Shown: one piece after another, positions 26,269 through 37,136 of the stretch
How positions within the stretch are numbered: position 1 is the stretch's first letter
Layout: every line of letters begins with the position of its first letter
DNA from: Qipengyuania_B sp965214525
GTDB taxonomy: Bacteria; Pseudomonadota; Alphaproteobacteria; Sphingomonadales; Sphingomonadaceae
Reading direction: 5' to 3'
Assembly: GCA_965214525.1 (NCBI GenBank)
Contig: OZ243959.1
Coordinates: 496,001 to 560,000 of the forward strand
Length of the DNA stretch: 64,000 bases
Translations under genes and position numbers: made by a program
The notes under the pieces: model-generated
Database searches by the model: none
What the model was told of the DNA's origin: nothing
The model's input: the letters and a program-made list of their open reading frames with translations, nothing else

Positions 26269-26355
26269 CAGCGCGTGATCAACCGTTCGGCCGAGCCGAT
26301 TGCATGCCGAGCGCGCCCGTGAGTTGTCAGTTCCTGCCCATCTGCCTAAGGCATC
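26269..26355 (+). promoter_or_regulatory. probable SAM-II type riboswitch upstream of metZ
   Basis: P1 stem GCGCG (26271-26275) pairs with CGCGC (26312-26316). The intervening loop begins TGATCAACCG and ends ATTGCATG, as in SAM-II aptamers (UGAU..AACCG and UUGCA). An extra small hairpin (CGG CCGAG CCG) inside the loop fits the long-loop variant. The 3' part ends with GCCTAAGG eight bases before the start codon, where SAM-II carries its GCUAAA-type pseudoknot strand overlapping the ribosome binding site. Placement before a methionine gene fits. Not confirmed by a covariance model. Confidence 0.65.
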
Positions 26356-26358
26356 CTC

Positions 26359-27564
26359 ATGCGCAAGACTACCGGAACCGACCGTTCGATCACCCGCAAC
26401 TGGCGTCCGGCGACCCAGGCCGTGCGCGGCGGCACGTGGCGTTCCGAACATGGCGAGACGAGCGAAGCTTTGTTCCTGACCTCGGGCTATACCTACGACG
26501 ATGCCGCGACACCCGCCGCGCGGTTCGCCGGCGACGACGCTGGCATGACCTATTCGCGGCTGCAGAACCCGACGGTGGCGATGCTGGAAGAACGCATCGC
26601 ATTGATGGAGGGCGCGGAGGCCTGCCGCGCCCAGGCGAGCGGAATGGCGGCGATGACAACGGCGCTGTTATGTCAGCTATCAGCCGGCGATCACTGCGTG
26701 GCAGCGCGCGCGGCATTCGGATCGTGCCGGTGGCTGGTCGACAATCTGCTGCCGCGCTTCGGCATCGCTACTACCGTGGTCGACAGTGCCGATAACGATG
26801 CCTGGGAAGCGGCGGTCCGGCCCAACACCAAGGTCTTCTTCTTCGAAACGCCGGCCAACCCCACGCTCGATATCGTCGATCTGGCAGCCGTGTGCGGCAT
26901 CGCCCGCGCGCATGGCATAATAACGGTGGTCGACAACGCGTTTGCTACCAGTGCGCTGCAAAGGCCGCTGGAGTTCGGGGCCGACGTGATCGCCTATTCG
27001 GCTACCAAACTGATGGACGGGCAGGGCCGGGTTTTGGCCGGCGCGGTGTGCGGGACCCGGGAATTCATCGAGGAGACGCTGTTGCCGTTCCAGCGCAATA
27101 CCGGTCCCAATTGCGCGCCGTTCAATGCCTGGATCGTATTGAAGGGGTTGGAAACGCTGGACCTGCGCGCCCGCCGCCAGAGCGAAAGCGCGGTGACCCT
27201 TGGCCGTTTCCTCGAACACCGGGGAGTGAGGGTGTTGCACCCCGGCCTGCCGTCGCATCCGCGCCATGACCTCGCCATGCGGCAGATGGTGGCGGCCGGG
27301 CCGATCTTCTCGTTCGTGTTGCGGGACCGGGCGCAGGCGCACGGCGTTCTCGATGCGCTGGAACTGATCGACATATCCAACAATATCGGCGATGCGCGCA
27401 GCCTCATGTGCCATCCCGCAAGCACCACCCATGCCAGCATGAGCGCACAGGCCCGCGACGAGATGGGTGTTACGGAGGGCATGTTGCGCATCAATGTCGG
27501 CCTGGAAGACCCGGAGGATTTGTTGGAGGACCTGAGCCGGGCCCTGGATGCGGCCGGAATATAG
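26359..27564 (+). CDS. metZ: O-succinylhomoserine sulfhydrylase
   Basis: 401 residues, a Cys/Met-metabolism PLP enzyme. TEALFLTSGYTYDDAA-like start, YSRLQNPTVAMLEERIALMEG, FFETPANPTLDIVDL and the PLP lysine Lys217 in YSATKLMDGQGR place it in the sulfhydrylase branch, which makes homocysteine directly from the acylated homoserine and sulfide. The gene for the acylation step is not in the window. Translation is probably controlled by the SAM-responsive leader directly upstream. Confidence 0.92.
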   Translation: MRKTTGTDRSITRNWRPATQAVRGGTWRSEHGETSEALFLTSGYTYDDAATPAARFAGDDAGMTYSRLQNPTVAMLEERIALMEGAEACRAQASGMAAMTTALLCQLSAGDHCVAARAAFGSCRWLVDNLLPRFGIATTVVDSADNDAWEAAVRPNTKVFFFETPANPTLDIVDLAAVCGIARAHGIITVVDNAFATSALQRPLEFGADVIAYSATKLMDGQGRVLAGAVCGTREFIEETLLPFQRNTGPNCAPFNAWIVLKGLETLDLRARRQSESAVTLGRFLEHRGVRVLHPGLPSHPRHDLAMRQMVAAGPIFSFVLRDRAQAHGVLDALELIDISNNIGDARSLMCHPASTTHASMSAQARDEMGVTEGMLRINVGLEDPEDLLEDLSRALDAAGI

Positions 27565-27619
27565 TTGCCGCCCGGCATGCGCATTGAAGAGGCGGTTGTG
27601 CTCCGCTAACGTCGCCAGC

Positions 27620-28021
27620 ATGATGAACGCCCTGTTCCAGCACACCGCCATCACCCACGGCATCGCCATTCGCGTGGCGGTCAGCTTCCTGCCGGAGCAG
27701 TCGCGGCCCGAGGCCGGCCGATGGTTCTGGGTGTATCATATCCGCATGGAGAACCGGTCTGGCCGAACGGTCCGCCTGTTGACCCGGCACTGGCGCATCA
27801 CCGATGGGTTCGGCATGGTCAGTCACGTCGATGGCGATGGCGTCGTGGGAGAGCAGCCGCTGCTGGAGCATGGCGACAATCACGATTACGTGTCGGGCTG
27901 CCCGCTCGCGACCCCCCATGGATCGATGGAGGGGTTCTACGTATTCGCCAGCGAGGACGAGGAACCGCTGGAAGTGCGCATCCCGTTCTTCCCCCTGGCG
28001 GCCCCGGCGGTCGCCGAATGA
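27620..28021 (+). CDS. apaG: ApaG domain protein
   Basis: 133 residues from ATG at 27620. IAIRVAVSFLPEQSRPEAGRW, VYHIRMENRSGRTVRLLTRHW, ITDGFGM and the glycine-rich end GSMEGFYVFASEDEEPL are the ApaG immunoglobulin-like fold (also called DUF525). The function is unclear: it has been linked to Co2+/Mg2+ resistance and to diadenosine tetraphosphate metabolism. The pyrophosphate-binding GxGxxG is replaced here by DGDGVVGEQP. The upstream extension of the frame overlaps the metZ end and is not used. Confidence 0.92.
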   Translation: MMNALFQHTAITHGIAIRVAVSFLPEQSRPEAGRWFWVYHIRMENRSGRTVRLLTRHWRITDGFGMVSHVDGDGVVGEQPLLEHGDNHDYVSGCPLATPHGSMEGFYVFASEDEEPLEVRIPFFPLAAPAVAE

Positions 28022-28078
28022 CCGCAAGCGCGGCGCGCGCGCCAGCGCGATGCGATCGCCGGGCATAGGCGGCGACAC

Positions 28079-28867
28079 ATGAAGCGCACCCACCTCCCCT
28101 TGAACGCGCTGCGGGTGTTCGACGCTGCCGCCAGGCATCTGAGCTTCACCCGCGCGGCCGACGAACTGGCGGTCACGCCAGCCGCGGTCGGACAGCAGAT
28201 CCGCGCGCTGGAAGATCATCTTGGCACGGTGCTGTTCCGGCGGACCAGCCGGGGCTTGGAATTGACCGAGGAGGCGACGGCTGGCCTCGCATCCTTGCGC
28301 GAAGGGTTCCTGAAGTTCGAGGAGAGCGTGCAGGCGATGCAGGCCGGGCAGGCGTCGGACCGTTACACCATCGCCGCCCCGCGCGAATTCTTCGCCCAAT
28401 GGCTGGCCCCGCGGCTCGCCACCTTTCGCGAAGGCAACCCGGATGTGCGGTTTCGCCTGCTCGAGGACGAAGGCGCGCAGTTCACCCAGGCCAATCTGGA
28501 TTGCGCGATCCGCCTGATCGACGGCCCCGGCGAACTCGAAGGCGTGGAATTGGCGCCCGCGCGCCGGGTGGTCGTGGGCGCCAGCGCCGGGCAGGAGGGC
28601 TGGATCGCATATCCGGGTGCCGCCCTGCCGGAAGGCGCGCATGCCGGGATCGAGGTCGGCAATGCCGGGCAGGCCCTGTCATCCGTGCTGGCTGGGCTGG
28701 GCCGGACGGTGCTACCTTATCTGCTGGTGGAGGATGCGTTGCACGATGGCCGCCTGGTCGCGCTGGAGGGGCCAGATGACGGCCGCCGCGCCTATTGGCT
28801 GGTCGCGCCGCTGCCGCAATGGCGGCAGGCCAAGGTCAGGAAACTGGTCGCCTTTCTCACCGGCTAG
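28079..28867 (+). CDS. LysR family transcriptional regulator (GcvA-like)
   Basis: 262 residues. The N-terminal winged HTH is LPLNALRVFDAAARHLSFTRAADELAVTPAAVGQQIRALEDHLG, very close to the GcvA/AmpR branch. The effector domain is shorter than the usual 300-residue family (IAAPREFFAQWLAPRLATF onward). The target is unknown, and no divergent operon is beside it. It converges with the minus-strand gene at 28864, and the stop codons overlap. Confidence 0.9.
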   Translation: MKRTHLPLNALRVFDAAARHLSFTRAADELAVTPAAVGQQIRALEDHLGTVLFRRTSRGLELTEEATAGLASLREGFLKFEESVQAMQAGQASDRYTIAAPREFFAQWLAPRLATFREGNPDVRFRLLEDEGAQFTQANLDCAIRLIDGPGELEGVELAPARRVVVGASAGQEGWIAYPGAALPEGAHAGIEVGNAGQALSSVLAGLGRTVLPYLLVEDALHDGRLVALEGPDDGRRAYWLVAPLPQWRQAKVRKLVAFLTG

Positions 28868-29709
28868 CCCTCGACGCCGTGCGAAAAATCGGGTCCGGCA
28901 AGATAGTTCGCCCGCACCCGGTCGATCTTGGCGTTGATGGAAGCGCAAACCTCCTCTTCGTCCGCCTCGTTCTCCCTCCTATAGGCAGCGATCGCCTCTT
29001 TCGCGATGCTGTCATACACCGGATGGCCGGGTACTAGCCGCTGCACGCCGTAGCGTTCGGAGAGGCGGTGCTGGAGGAGGAAGCGCAAGAGGTTGTTGTC
29101 CGGCTTGTCCCACCAGCCCAGTATGCCTTCGCGCCCAACGATCGGCGTCGGCGTGCCCCGGAGCGCGCGTTCGAGCGCGCAATCCTCCAGCCGCGTGACC
29201 CCCCGCTCGACGGCGGCATCCCAGGCGGCGGCGAAGCCTTCCGCGCCGGGCCGCGCGCGCAGCTTGTAGAGCGCCTCCATGCTCTTGCCGATATGGCGCG
29301 CGGCTTGGCTGACGATGCCGGTGGCGGCGAGATGGGCGACAAAGGCGCGCTGCCGGTCGGGCGTGATGGCGTTGGAGCGCGGCTGTTTGTGGAGATAGGG
29401 TTCGAAGGCCAGCAGCGGGTCGTCGTCCCCGGGCGGCGGCGCGGTGTAGGCGGTGCGCGAAGTGGCCTGGCGCGGGGTGGCACGCGTGCAGGTGAGTTTT
29501 TGATTCTCTCCGGAACGGGGAGAGGTTGGCGCTTCCCAATCCTCCCCGCGCGAAGCGGGGGTAGGGGGACCACCCGCAGGGTGGTGGAGGGGCACCTGTA
29601 GAGGAGCTAAGCCACCACCGTCCTGTCCAGCGGAACCGCTGTTACAATGATTCTCTCGCAGAGGCACAGAGGCGTGGAGATGTTGCTCGTGAGGGATAGG
29701 GTCGGTCAT
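28864..29709 (-). CDS. hypothetical protein with terminase-small-subunit-like core; repeat within N-terminal coding region
   Basis: 281 residues. Residues from about 95 onward (RSNAITPDRQRAFVAHLAATG, VSQAARHIGKSMEALYKLR, LERALRGTPTP) resemble the helical HTH core of phage terminase small subunits and related sphingomonad hypothetical proteins. The first 90 or so residues are low quality (PLHHPAGGPPTPASRGED). They are encoded by the palindromic repeat at 29541-29592 and its flanks, so the true start may lie downstream. No other phage gene is nearby. The function is unknown. Confidence 0.55.
   Translation of the reverse strand: MTDPIPHEQHLHASVPLRENHCNSGSAGQDGGGLAPLQVPLHHPAGGPPTPASRGEDWEAPTSPRSGENQKLTCTRATPRQATSRTAYTAPPPGDDDPLLAFEPYLHKQPRSNAITPDRQRAFVAHLAATGIVSQAARHIGKSMEALYKLRARPGAEGFAAAWDAAVERGVTRLEDCALERALRGTPTPIVGREGILGWWDKPDNNLLRFLLQHRLSERYGVQRLVPGHPVYDSIAKEAIAAYRRENEADEEEVCASINAKIDRVRANYLAGPDFSHGVEG
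29541..29592. repeat. double-hairpin intergenic repeat inside a reading frame
   Basis: Two adjacent palindromes: CCCCGC-GCGAA-GCGGGG (29544-29560) and ACCACCC-GCA-GGGTGGT (29569-29585), ending GGAGGGG. The composite resembles abundant intergenic repeats of sphingomonads and ends with the same GGAGGGG as the DUF559-cassette repeat, though the relation is only suggestive. It lies within the N-terminal coding region of the gene at 28864-29709. Confidence 0.7.
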
Positions 29710-29761
29710 AACCCGCAGGCAAATTGCACAAAGCGGACGAGTAGGAAAATGGTTTCTCTCC

Positions 29762-29850
29762 CGTCATCGCGAGGAGCGTAGCGACGAAGCGATCCAAGGT
29801 GAGACGGTGCCGCCCTGGATTGCCGCGCAACCTTCGGTTGCTCGTGAGGA
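29762..29850. repeat. dispersed CGTCATCGCGAGGAG-type repeat
   Basis: Starts CGTCATCGCGAGGAGCGTAG and contains GCGATCCA (29789-29796) facing TGGATTGC (29816-29823), an imperfect inverted repeat. This is a well-known dispersed repeat form in many proteobacteria (general knowledge). It sits at the border between the GC-rich chromosome and the AT-rich island that begins at about 29860. Confidence 0.65.
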
Positions 29851-29874
29851 GACTTTTCCTGTTGTAAAGAATTA

Positions 29875-30678
29875 CTAAGGCAGATTCTTAATCGCTTTTT
29901 CTACAATGGGAGTGTATATTTCAAGTAGGTAATCATGACCTCCATAGCCGCCGCCATGCCCACGCCAAGTAGGATGCAATCCATCTTTATAAAGTTGCAA
30001 GTTGAGGGGCGCTCCATCATGACCCATGATTTCATGTCTTCCGAAATCAATAATACCGTCAATTTTTGTGCCTACCGCATCTTCAATGATTTGAGCATAA
30101 ACTCGCCGGGCGTGATTTCGTTCTGCTGAGATTGTGCCGTCAGATTTTGCCTTTGGTAATAAAGTAGCAACATACACCTTAGTTCCCATAGCGCGGAAAG
30201 GCTCGGCGTATTTGAAAACACGATCCGCGTAATTAGCAGGATCATCGCCAAAATCGTTTGCTCCTATGAACAAGGTCAAGATGTCAGGCTTGAGTGCCAT
30301 ATCATCCTGTTGCCTCCGAAGGACATTGTTCAAACCTGACCCTCCGACTGCTGTGATATAGAATTCAATTTTAGGGTGAGCAGCTTTGAAAGCGCCAGAA
30401 TACACACCATCCGCCTGGGGTGAGGTAATACTGTCGCCTTCTGCAACGATGATAGTTTTTCCGTCGTTTAGCGGTGAACCAGAAGGGATGGGTGAGGGAG
30501 TAGGAGAAGGAGTTGGGGTGGGGACAGGAGTAGGCGTTGGGGTGGGAGCAGGCGTAGGTGATGGCGAAGGAGTTGGCACTACTATAGCATCAGGAGGCGA
30601 TACGGGGCTTTGACTTACCTCATCAGCCGTACAAGCTGCCAAGGAAACCAAAGACATAGCAGCAATAATAGTCCGCAT
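29875..30678 (-). CDS. secreted SGNH/GDSL hydrolase, lipoprotein with Pro/Thr linker
   Basis: 267 residues from ATG at 30678, chosen because AAGGAAGAG lies ten bases upstream. It is a lipoprotein: AAMSLVSLAAC gives Cys16 as the lipidated residue. Residues about 30-68 are a low-complexity (PT/PS)n spacer. The SGNH domain has Ser83 in AEGDSIT, the Gly block AVGGSGLNN, Asn141 in FIGANDF, and Asp232/His235 in DGLHPTWRG. It probably deacylates or transfers acyl groups on an envelope glycan. The gene is AT-rich compared with all neighbours, suggesting horizontal transfer, and is divergent from the acyltransferase. Confidence 0.87.
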   Translation of the reverse strand: MRTIIAAMSLVSLAACTADEVSQSPVSPPDAIVVPTPSPSPTPAPTPTPTPVPTPTPSPTPSPIPSGSPLNDGKTIIVAEGDSITSPQADGVYSGAFKAAHPKIEFYITAVGGSGLNNVLRRQQDDMALKPDILTLFIGANDFGDDPANYADRVFKYAEPFRAMGTKVYVATLLPKAKSDGTISAERNHARRVYAQIIEDAVGTKIDGIIDFGRHEIMGHDGAPLNLQLYKDGLHPTWRGHGGGYGGHDYLLEIYTPIVEKAIKNLP

Positions 30679-30789
30679 GGTCAGTCCGCTCTTCCTTAAT
30701 TTCATTTCAAGATTAACAGTTTCGTACCGATTAAAGACAAGCTCCTAACAAGAGGTTTACGGTTTCCGCGGACCTGCTACTAAGTTGCT

Positions 30790-31902
30790 ATGCAACACAT
30801 TCCAGCGCTCGACGGTTTACGTGCTTCTGCCATCATAATTGTGGTAGTCTCGCACATGGGCTTGGGTCACATTGTTCCTGGTGGATTTGGCGTCACAATT
30901 TTTTTTGCGCTGAGCGGGTATCTCATTACAACATTATTGCGGGAAGAGCTTAGCAAAACCGGCAAAATTGATCTCATGCAATTTTATATTCGACGCGCAA
31001 TTCGAATTTTACCGCCGATGTATTTAGCTATTGGTTTAGCAGCCGCCCTACATTTCGTAGGTCTCTCGAGTGAGACCTTTGCTCTACGAAGCGTTTGGAC
31101 AGATTTTCTGTTTCTAACGAATTACGCAGACGTGTTTGAATCACATAGTAGTATTACTATACCATTATGGTCCCTCGATATAGAAGAGCACTTCTATTTG
31201 GCTTTCCCCTTGTTCCTACTACTTACATTTAAAACGAGAAAGATTTTGTATCTCGGCATTTGTTGTGCTTTAGTATTGGCTTTCAGATTTATGCTTGTTG
31301 ATTATCATGGTAGCGCAATATACTATTGGACACACACTCGAATTGATAGTATATTGTATGGTTGCATTCTTGCGTTGTGGCGAAATCCGATTGATTATGA
31401 TCGGCCCAATGGGATTGTCCATTGGAGTAGGTTGGGAGTGGGGTTGGCTTTAATAACTCCAACTTTCATAATCCGTGATCCTGTATTCAGAGAAACTCTT
31501 CGTTACTCTTTGCAGGGTATTGGCTTAATGTTTGTTTTCTCTTTTTGCGTCCAAGATAGAGGGCTCATTTTTAATTTACTTTACAACAGGTTGATGGTTT
31601 GGATAGCAGCAATTTCATACAGCCTGTACTTGGTTCATTTCCCCTTAAAGGTGGCTTTTGAAAAATTGTTTCCGACAACGCTTCTGGCCTCCAGCGCATT
31701 GGCTGTTATAAGTTCGCTTATTATATCAGAATTGATCAGACAGAAAGTTGAATTGCCGCTTCTTCGTTGGCGTAAGCGGCAATTTCAGCCCGTAGTTCCA
31801 GCAGAGTTCAAAAGGCAGCCTGCTGTTTTGGCTACACAGTATGACAACGGATCTAGCCAAGCGGACAGTCAGAGATCGTCTGCGTCCAACAAAGAAACTT
31901 GA
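30790..31902 (+). CDS. acyltransferase family 3 (OafA/YrhL-type) membrane protein
   Basis: 370 residues, about ten membrane helices. IPALDGLRASAIIIVVVSHMG (split here as DGLRA and the His22 region), FGVTIFFALSGYLITTLL and FYIRRAIRILPP are the Acyl_transf_3 blocks; RxxRI and the N-terminal His are the functional residues. These proteins O-acylate surface polysaccharides. OafA-type relatives often carry a fused C-terminal SGNH domain. Here the C-terminus is a short polar tail, and a separate SGNH lipoprotein is encoded divergently next door. AT-rich, atypical codon use. Confidence 0.9.
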   Translation: MQHIPALDGLRASAIIIVVVSHMGLGHIVPGGFGVTIFFALSGYLITTLLREELSKTGKIDLMQFYIRRAIRILPPMYLAIGLAAALHFVGLSSETFALRSVWTDFLFLTNYADVFESHSSITIPLWSLDIEEHFYLAFPLFLLLTFKTRKILYLGICCALVLAFRFMLVDYHGSAIYYWTHTRIDSILYGCILALWRNPIDYDRPNGIVHWSRLGVGLALITPTFIIRDPVFRETLRYSLQGIGLMFVFSFCVQDRGLIFNLLYNRLMVWIAAISYSLYLVHFPLKVAFEKLFPTTLLASSALAVISSLIISELIRQKVELPLLRWRKRQFQPVVPAEFKRQPAVLATQYDNGSSQADSQRSSASNKET

Positions 31903-32204
31903 CCCCGCCTCAAATCCAACATAAGGGCGCTCGCGATCGGATGCGGGGTTGCTCGCGCTCGAACATATAGACTGAACATTGGCGGCAGGTGGCGTGGCCT
32001 TCGGGCGCGGTGCTCCGGCAAAGTAATCCGGTGCCTTAGGGCAAGGGTGGAGTGTTTCAGGCTCGTGCTATGGATGGCCGCTTTGCGGGCATTTCTGGCT
32101 CACCAGGTTCCCGCCTATGCGGGAATGATGCGTGAGTGCAGCGCGGCTAGGCCAACTCTCCTCCCTTACCTTCATGCACAAGCATAAGAGTAAAGCGAGA
32201 ACGC
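31903..32204. other. intergenic region before the str operon
   Basis: About 300 bases between the AT-rich island and rpsL. It presumably contains the str operon promoter, but I find no confident -35/-10 pair. It contains the palindromic repeat at 32108-32125. No reading frame here looks like a gene. Confidence 0.5.
32108..32125. repeat. TTCCCGC/GCGGGAA palindromic repeat
   Basis: TTCCCGC-CTAT-GCGGGAA, a perfect 7-bp stem with 4-base loop, of the type found dispersed between genes in many proteobacteria. It lies 80 bases upstream of rpsL and has no U-run, so it is not an obvious terminator. Confidence 0.7.
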
Positions 32205-32576
32205 ATGCCCACAATCAACCAGCTGGTCCGCAAGGGCCGCGAGCCGCAAAAGGCCAAGTCCAAGGTTCCCGCGATGGAGGCCAACCCGCAAAAGCGCGGC
32301 GTTTGCACCCGCGTCTACACGACGACGCCGAAAAAGCCGAACTCCGCGTTGCGCAAGGTCGCCAAGGTGCGCCTGACCAACCAGCGCGAGGTCATCTCCT
32401 ACATTCCTGGCGAGGGCCACAATCTGCAGGAGCACTCCGTCGTGCTGATCCGCGGCGGGCGCGTGCGCGACCTTCCCGGCGTGCGCTATCACGTGCTGCG
32501 CGGCGTGCTCGACACGCAAGGGGTGAAGGACCGCAAGCAGAGCCGGTCTAAATACGGGGCCAAGCGGCCTAAATGA
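32205..32576 (+). CDS. rpsL: 30S ribosomal protein S12
   Basis: 123 residues, full length and highly conserved (MPTINQLVRKGRE, TTPKKPNSALRKVAKVRL, PGVRYHVLRGVLD). It lies in the decoding centre. The PKKPNS loop holds the lysine where streptomycin-resistance changes occur, and it is wild type here. First gene of the str operon rpsL-rpsG-fusA-tuf. Confidence 0.99.
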   Translation: MPTINQLVRKGREPQKAKSKVPAMEANPQKRGVCTRVYTTTPKKPNSALRKVAKVRLTNQREVISYIPGEGHNLQEHSVVLIRGGRVRDLPGVRYHVLRGVLDTQGVKDRKQSRSKYGAKRPK

Positions 32577-32617
32577 TTGGTGCGCCTTCGCCATCCGCCG
32601 AAGGCTTGGCGGCTCCA

Positions 32618-32688
32618 GCCCTCTCCCCCTCCCAGCCACCCGATAGACTATCGGTATGCTGATCGGGTGGCTGAAAGGGGGAGAGGGC
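32618..32688 (+). other. large two-part hairpin between rpsL and rpsG
   Basis: The outer stem is GCCCTCTCCCCCT (32618-32630) with AGGGGGAGAGGGC (32676-32688), 13 perfect pairs. The inner stem is AGCCACCCGAT (32634-32644) with ATCGGGTGGCT (32662-32672), 11 perfect pairs. The loop is 17 bases. It is not followed by a U-run, so it is not a normal terminator. It occupies the intercistronic space where S7 binds for autoregulation in E. coli, but may equally be an inserted palindromic repeat. Confidence 0.85.
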
Positions 32689-32725
32689 CGGCACCGCGTT
32701 TAAAACTCCGAAGGAGTAGCAAGAA

Positions 32726-33196
32726 ATGTCACGTCGTCGTCGTCCCGAGAAGCGGGAAATCCTGCCCGATCCCAAGTTCAAGGATCAGGTCCTGTCGAAG
32801 TTCATGAACAACCTGATGGTGGACGGGAAGAAGTCCACCGCCGAGCGGATCGTCTATGGCGCGCTCGAAACGGTCGAGGCCAAGGCCAAGACCGATCCGG
32901 TGCAGGTGTTCCACGATGCGCTCAACAACATCAAGCCGCAGGTCGAGGTGCGCAGCCGCCGCGTTGGCGGGGCGACCTACCAGGTGCCGGTGGAAGTGCG
33001 GCCCGAGCGGGCGCAGGCGCTGGCGATCCGCTGGATGATCACCGCGGCGCGCGGCCGGGCGGAAACCACGATGGCGGCGCGTTTGTCGGGCGAGTTGATG
33101 GATGCTTCCAACAATCGCGGGAACGCGGTGAAGAAGCGCGAGGATACGCACCGGATGGCCGATGCGAACCGCGCTTTCAGTCACTATCGCTGGTAG
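32726..33196 (+). CDS. rpsG: 30S ribosomal protein S7
   Basis: 156 residues, full length. MSRRRRPEKREILPDPKF, KSTAERIVYGALE and the RRVGGATYQVPVEVRPERA hairpin are diagnostic. It nucleates assembly of the 30S head. AAGGAG nine bases before the ATG. The gene follows the large hairpin at 32618-32688. Confidence 0.99.
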   Translation: MSRRRRPEKREILPDPKFKDQVLSKFMNNLMVDGKKSTAERIVYGALETVEAKAKTDPVQVFHDALNNIKPQVEVRSRRVGGATYQVPVEVRPERAQALAIRWMITAARGRAETTMAARLSGELMDASNNRGNAVKKREDTHRMADANRAFSHYRW

Positions 33197-33232
33197 AGAC
33201 GGGTCTTCAAACCGTCACACGATTAACCATAT

Positions 33233-33272
33233 GAGGGGGGCAGGGGCGCTGCCCGGGTGGTTGCCCCGCCTC
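33233..33272 (+). other. GC-rich hairpin between rpsG and fusA
   Basis: GAGG-GGGGCA (33233-33242) pairs with TGCCCC-g-CCTC (33262-33272), with one bulged base. The alternative inner pairing GGGCA/TGCCC is also possible. It lies just before the fusA ribosome binding site and has no U-run. Possible RNA processing or attenuation site. Confidence 0.5.
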
Positions 33273-33297
33273 CCTCGAGCTTTAAGGAATACTGATC

Positions 33298-35391
<2,094 letters not shown>

Positions 35392-35482
35392 GGTGAGCGT
35401 ACCGTTTAGGGGCGGCGCCTGATTCAGCGGGTGCCGATCCTGTCCCCCAGCAAATCAATATCAATCAAAGGTTAGTAGACAC

Positions 35483-36658
<1,176 letters not shown>

Positions 36659-36721
36659 TATAGGCTTGGAACACGGCGGAGATTCGTTTACACCGACCAG
36701 GTTCACTTTCTGCAATCAAGG

Positions 36722-36768
36722 GCCGCCCCTTTTCCCGGAAACGGGCAAGGCGGGGCGGCTCTTCTTTT
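36722..36768 (+). terminator. intrinsic terminator after tuf
   Basis: GCCGCCCC (36722-36729) pairs with GGGGCGGC (36752-36759), and a small inner stem CCCG-GAAA-CGGG is present. The pyrimidine run TCTTCTTTT follows at 36760-36768. It probably separates the str transcript from the S10 operon that begins at 36817. Confidence 0.75.
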
Positions 36769-36816
36769 GGACAGCTGTTGTGGCTGTTTCTCGGCTCTTT
36801 CGCATCGGTGTAGGTT

Positions 36817-37128
36817 ATGGAAGCTCAGAATATCCGCATTCGCCTGAAGGCGTTCGATCATCGTGTTCTTGACCAGGCAACTGGCGAGATCGCGGAGACC
36901 GCGCGACGGACGGGGGCGCTGATCCGTGGCCCCATACCTATGCCCACGCGCATCGAGAAGTTCACTGTCAACCGGGGACCGCACATCGACAAGAAGTCGC
37001 GCGAGCAGTTCGAGGTGCGTACATACAAGCGTCTGCTAGATATCGTGCAGCCTAACGCCCAGACAGTGGATGCCTTGATGAAACTGGATCTCGCTGCCGG
37101 GGTGAACGTCGAAATCAAGCTTGCTTGA
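36817..37128 (+). CDS. rpsJ: 30S ribosomal protein S10
   Basis: 103 residues. NIRIRLKAFDHRVLDQATGEI, GPIPMPTRIEKFTVNRGPH and the KKSREQFEVRTYKRLLDI loop are diagnostic. S10 also acts as NusE in antitermination. First gene of the S10 operon; unusually, 308 bases separate it from rplC. Confidence 0.99.
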   Translation: MEAQNIRIRLKAFDHRVLDQATGEIAETARRTGALIRGPIPMPTRIEKFTVNRGPHIDKKSREQFEVRTYKRLLDIVQPNAQTVDALMKLDLAAGVNVEIKLA

Positions 37129-37136
37129 AGCTATCG

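Noticed and set aside
26224..26451. 76-codon N-terminal extension of the PMT-like gene
   Set aside because: It overlaps the metZ riboswitch and coding start on the other strand and is low-complexity; the ATG at 26223 is followed by the first membrane helix.
28864..29709. Prophage based on a terminase-small-subunit-like protein
   Set aside because: No portal, capsid, tail, integrase or large terminase gene is nearby, and one HTH-type core is not enough.
30470..30585. Short tandem repeats that could suggest a CRISPR-like or satellite array
   Set aside because: They are degenerate codon-level repeats encoding the Pro/Thr/Ser linker, without spacers of constant length.
30386..30613. Gly-Val-rich plus-strand frame opposite the SGNH linker
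   Set aside because: It is the antisense of the (PT/PS)n repeat, which naturally gives Gly/Val repeats.
36783..36816. A strong -35/-10 promoter for the S10 operon
   Set aside because: No hexamer pair with proper spacing stood out; only the terminator upstream supports a separate transcript start.
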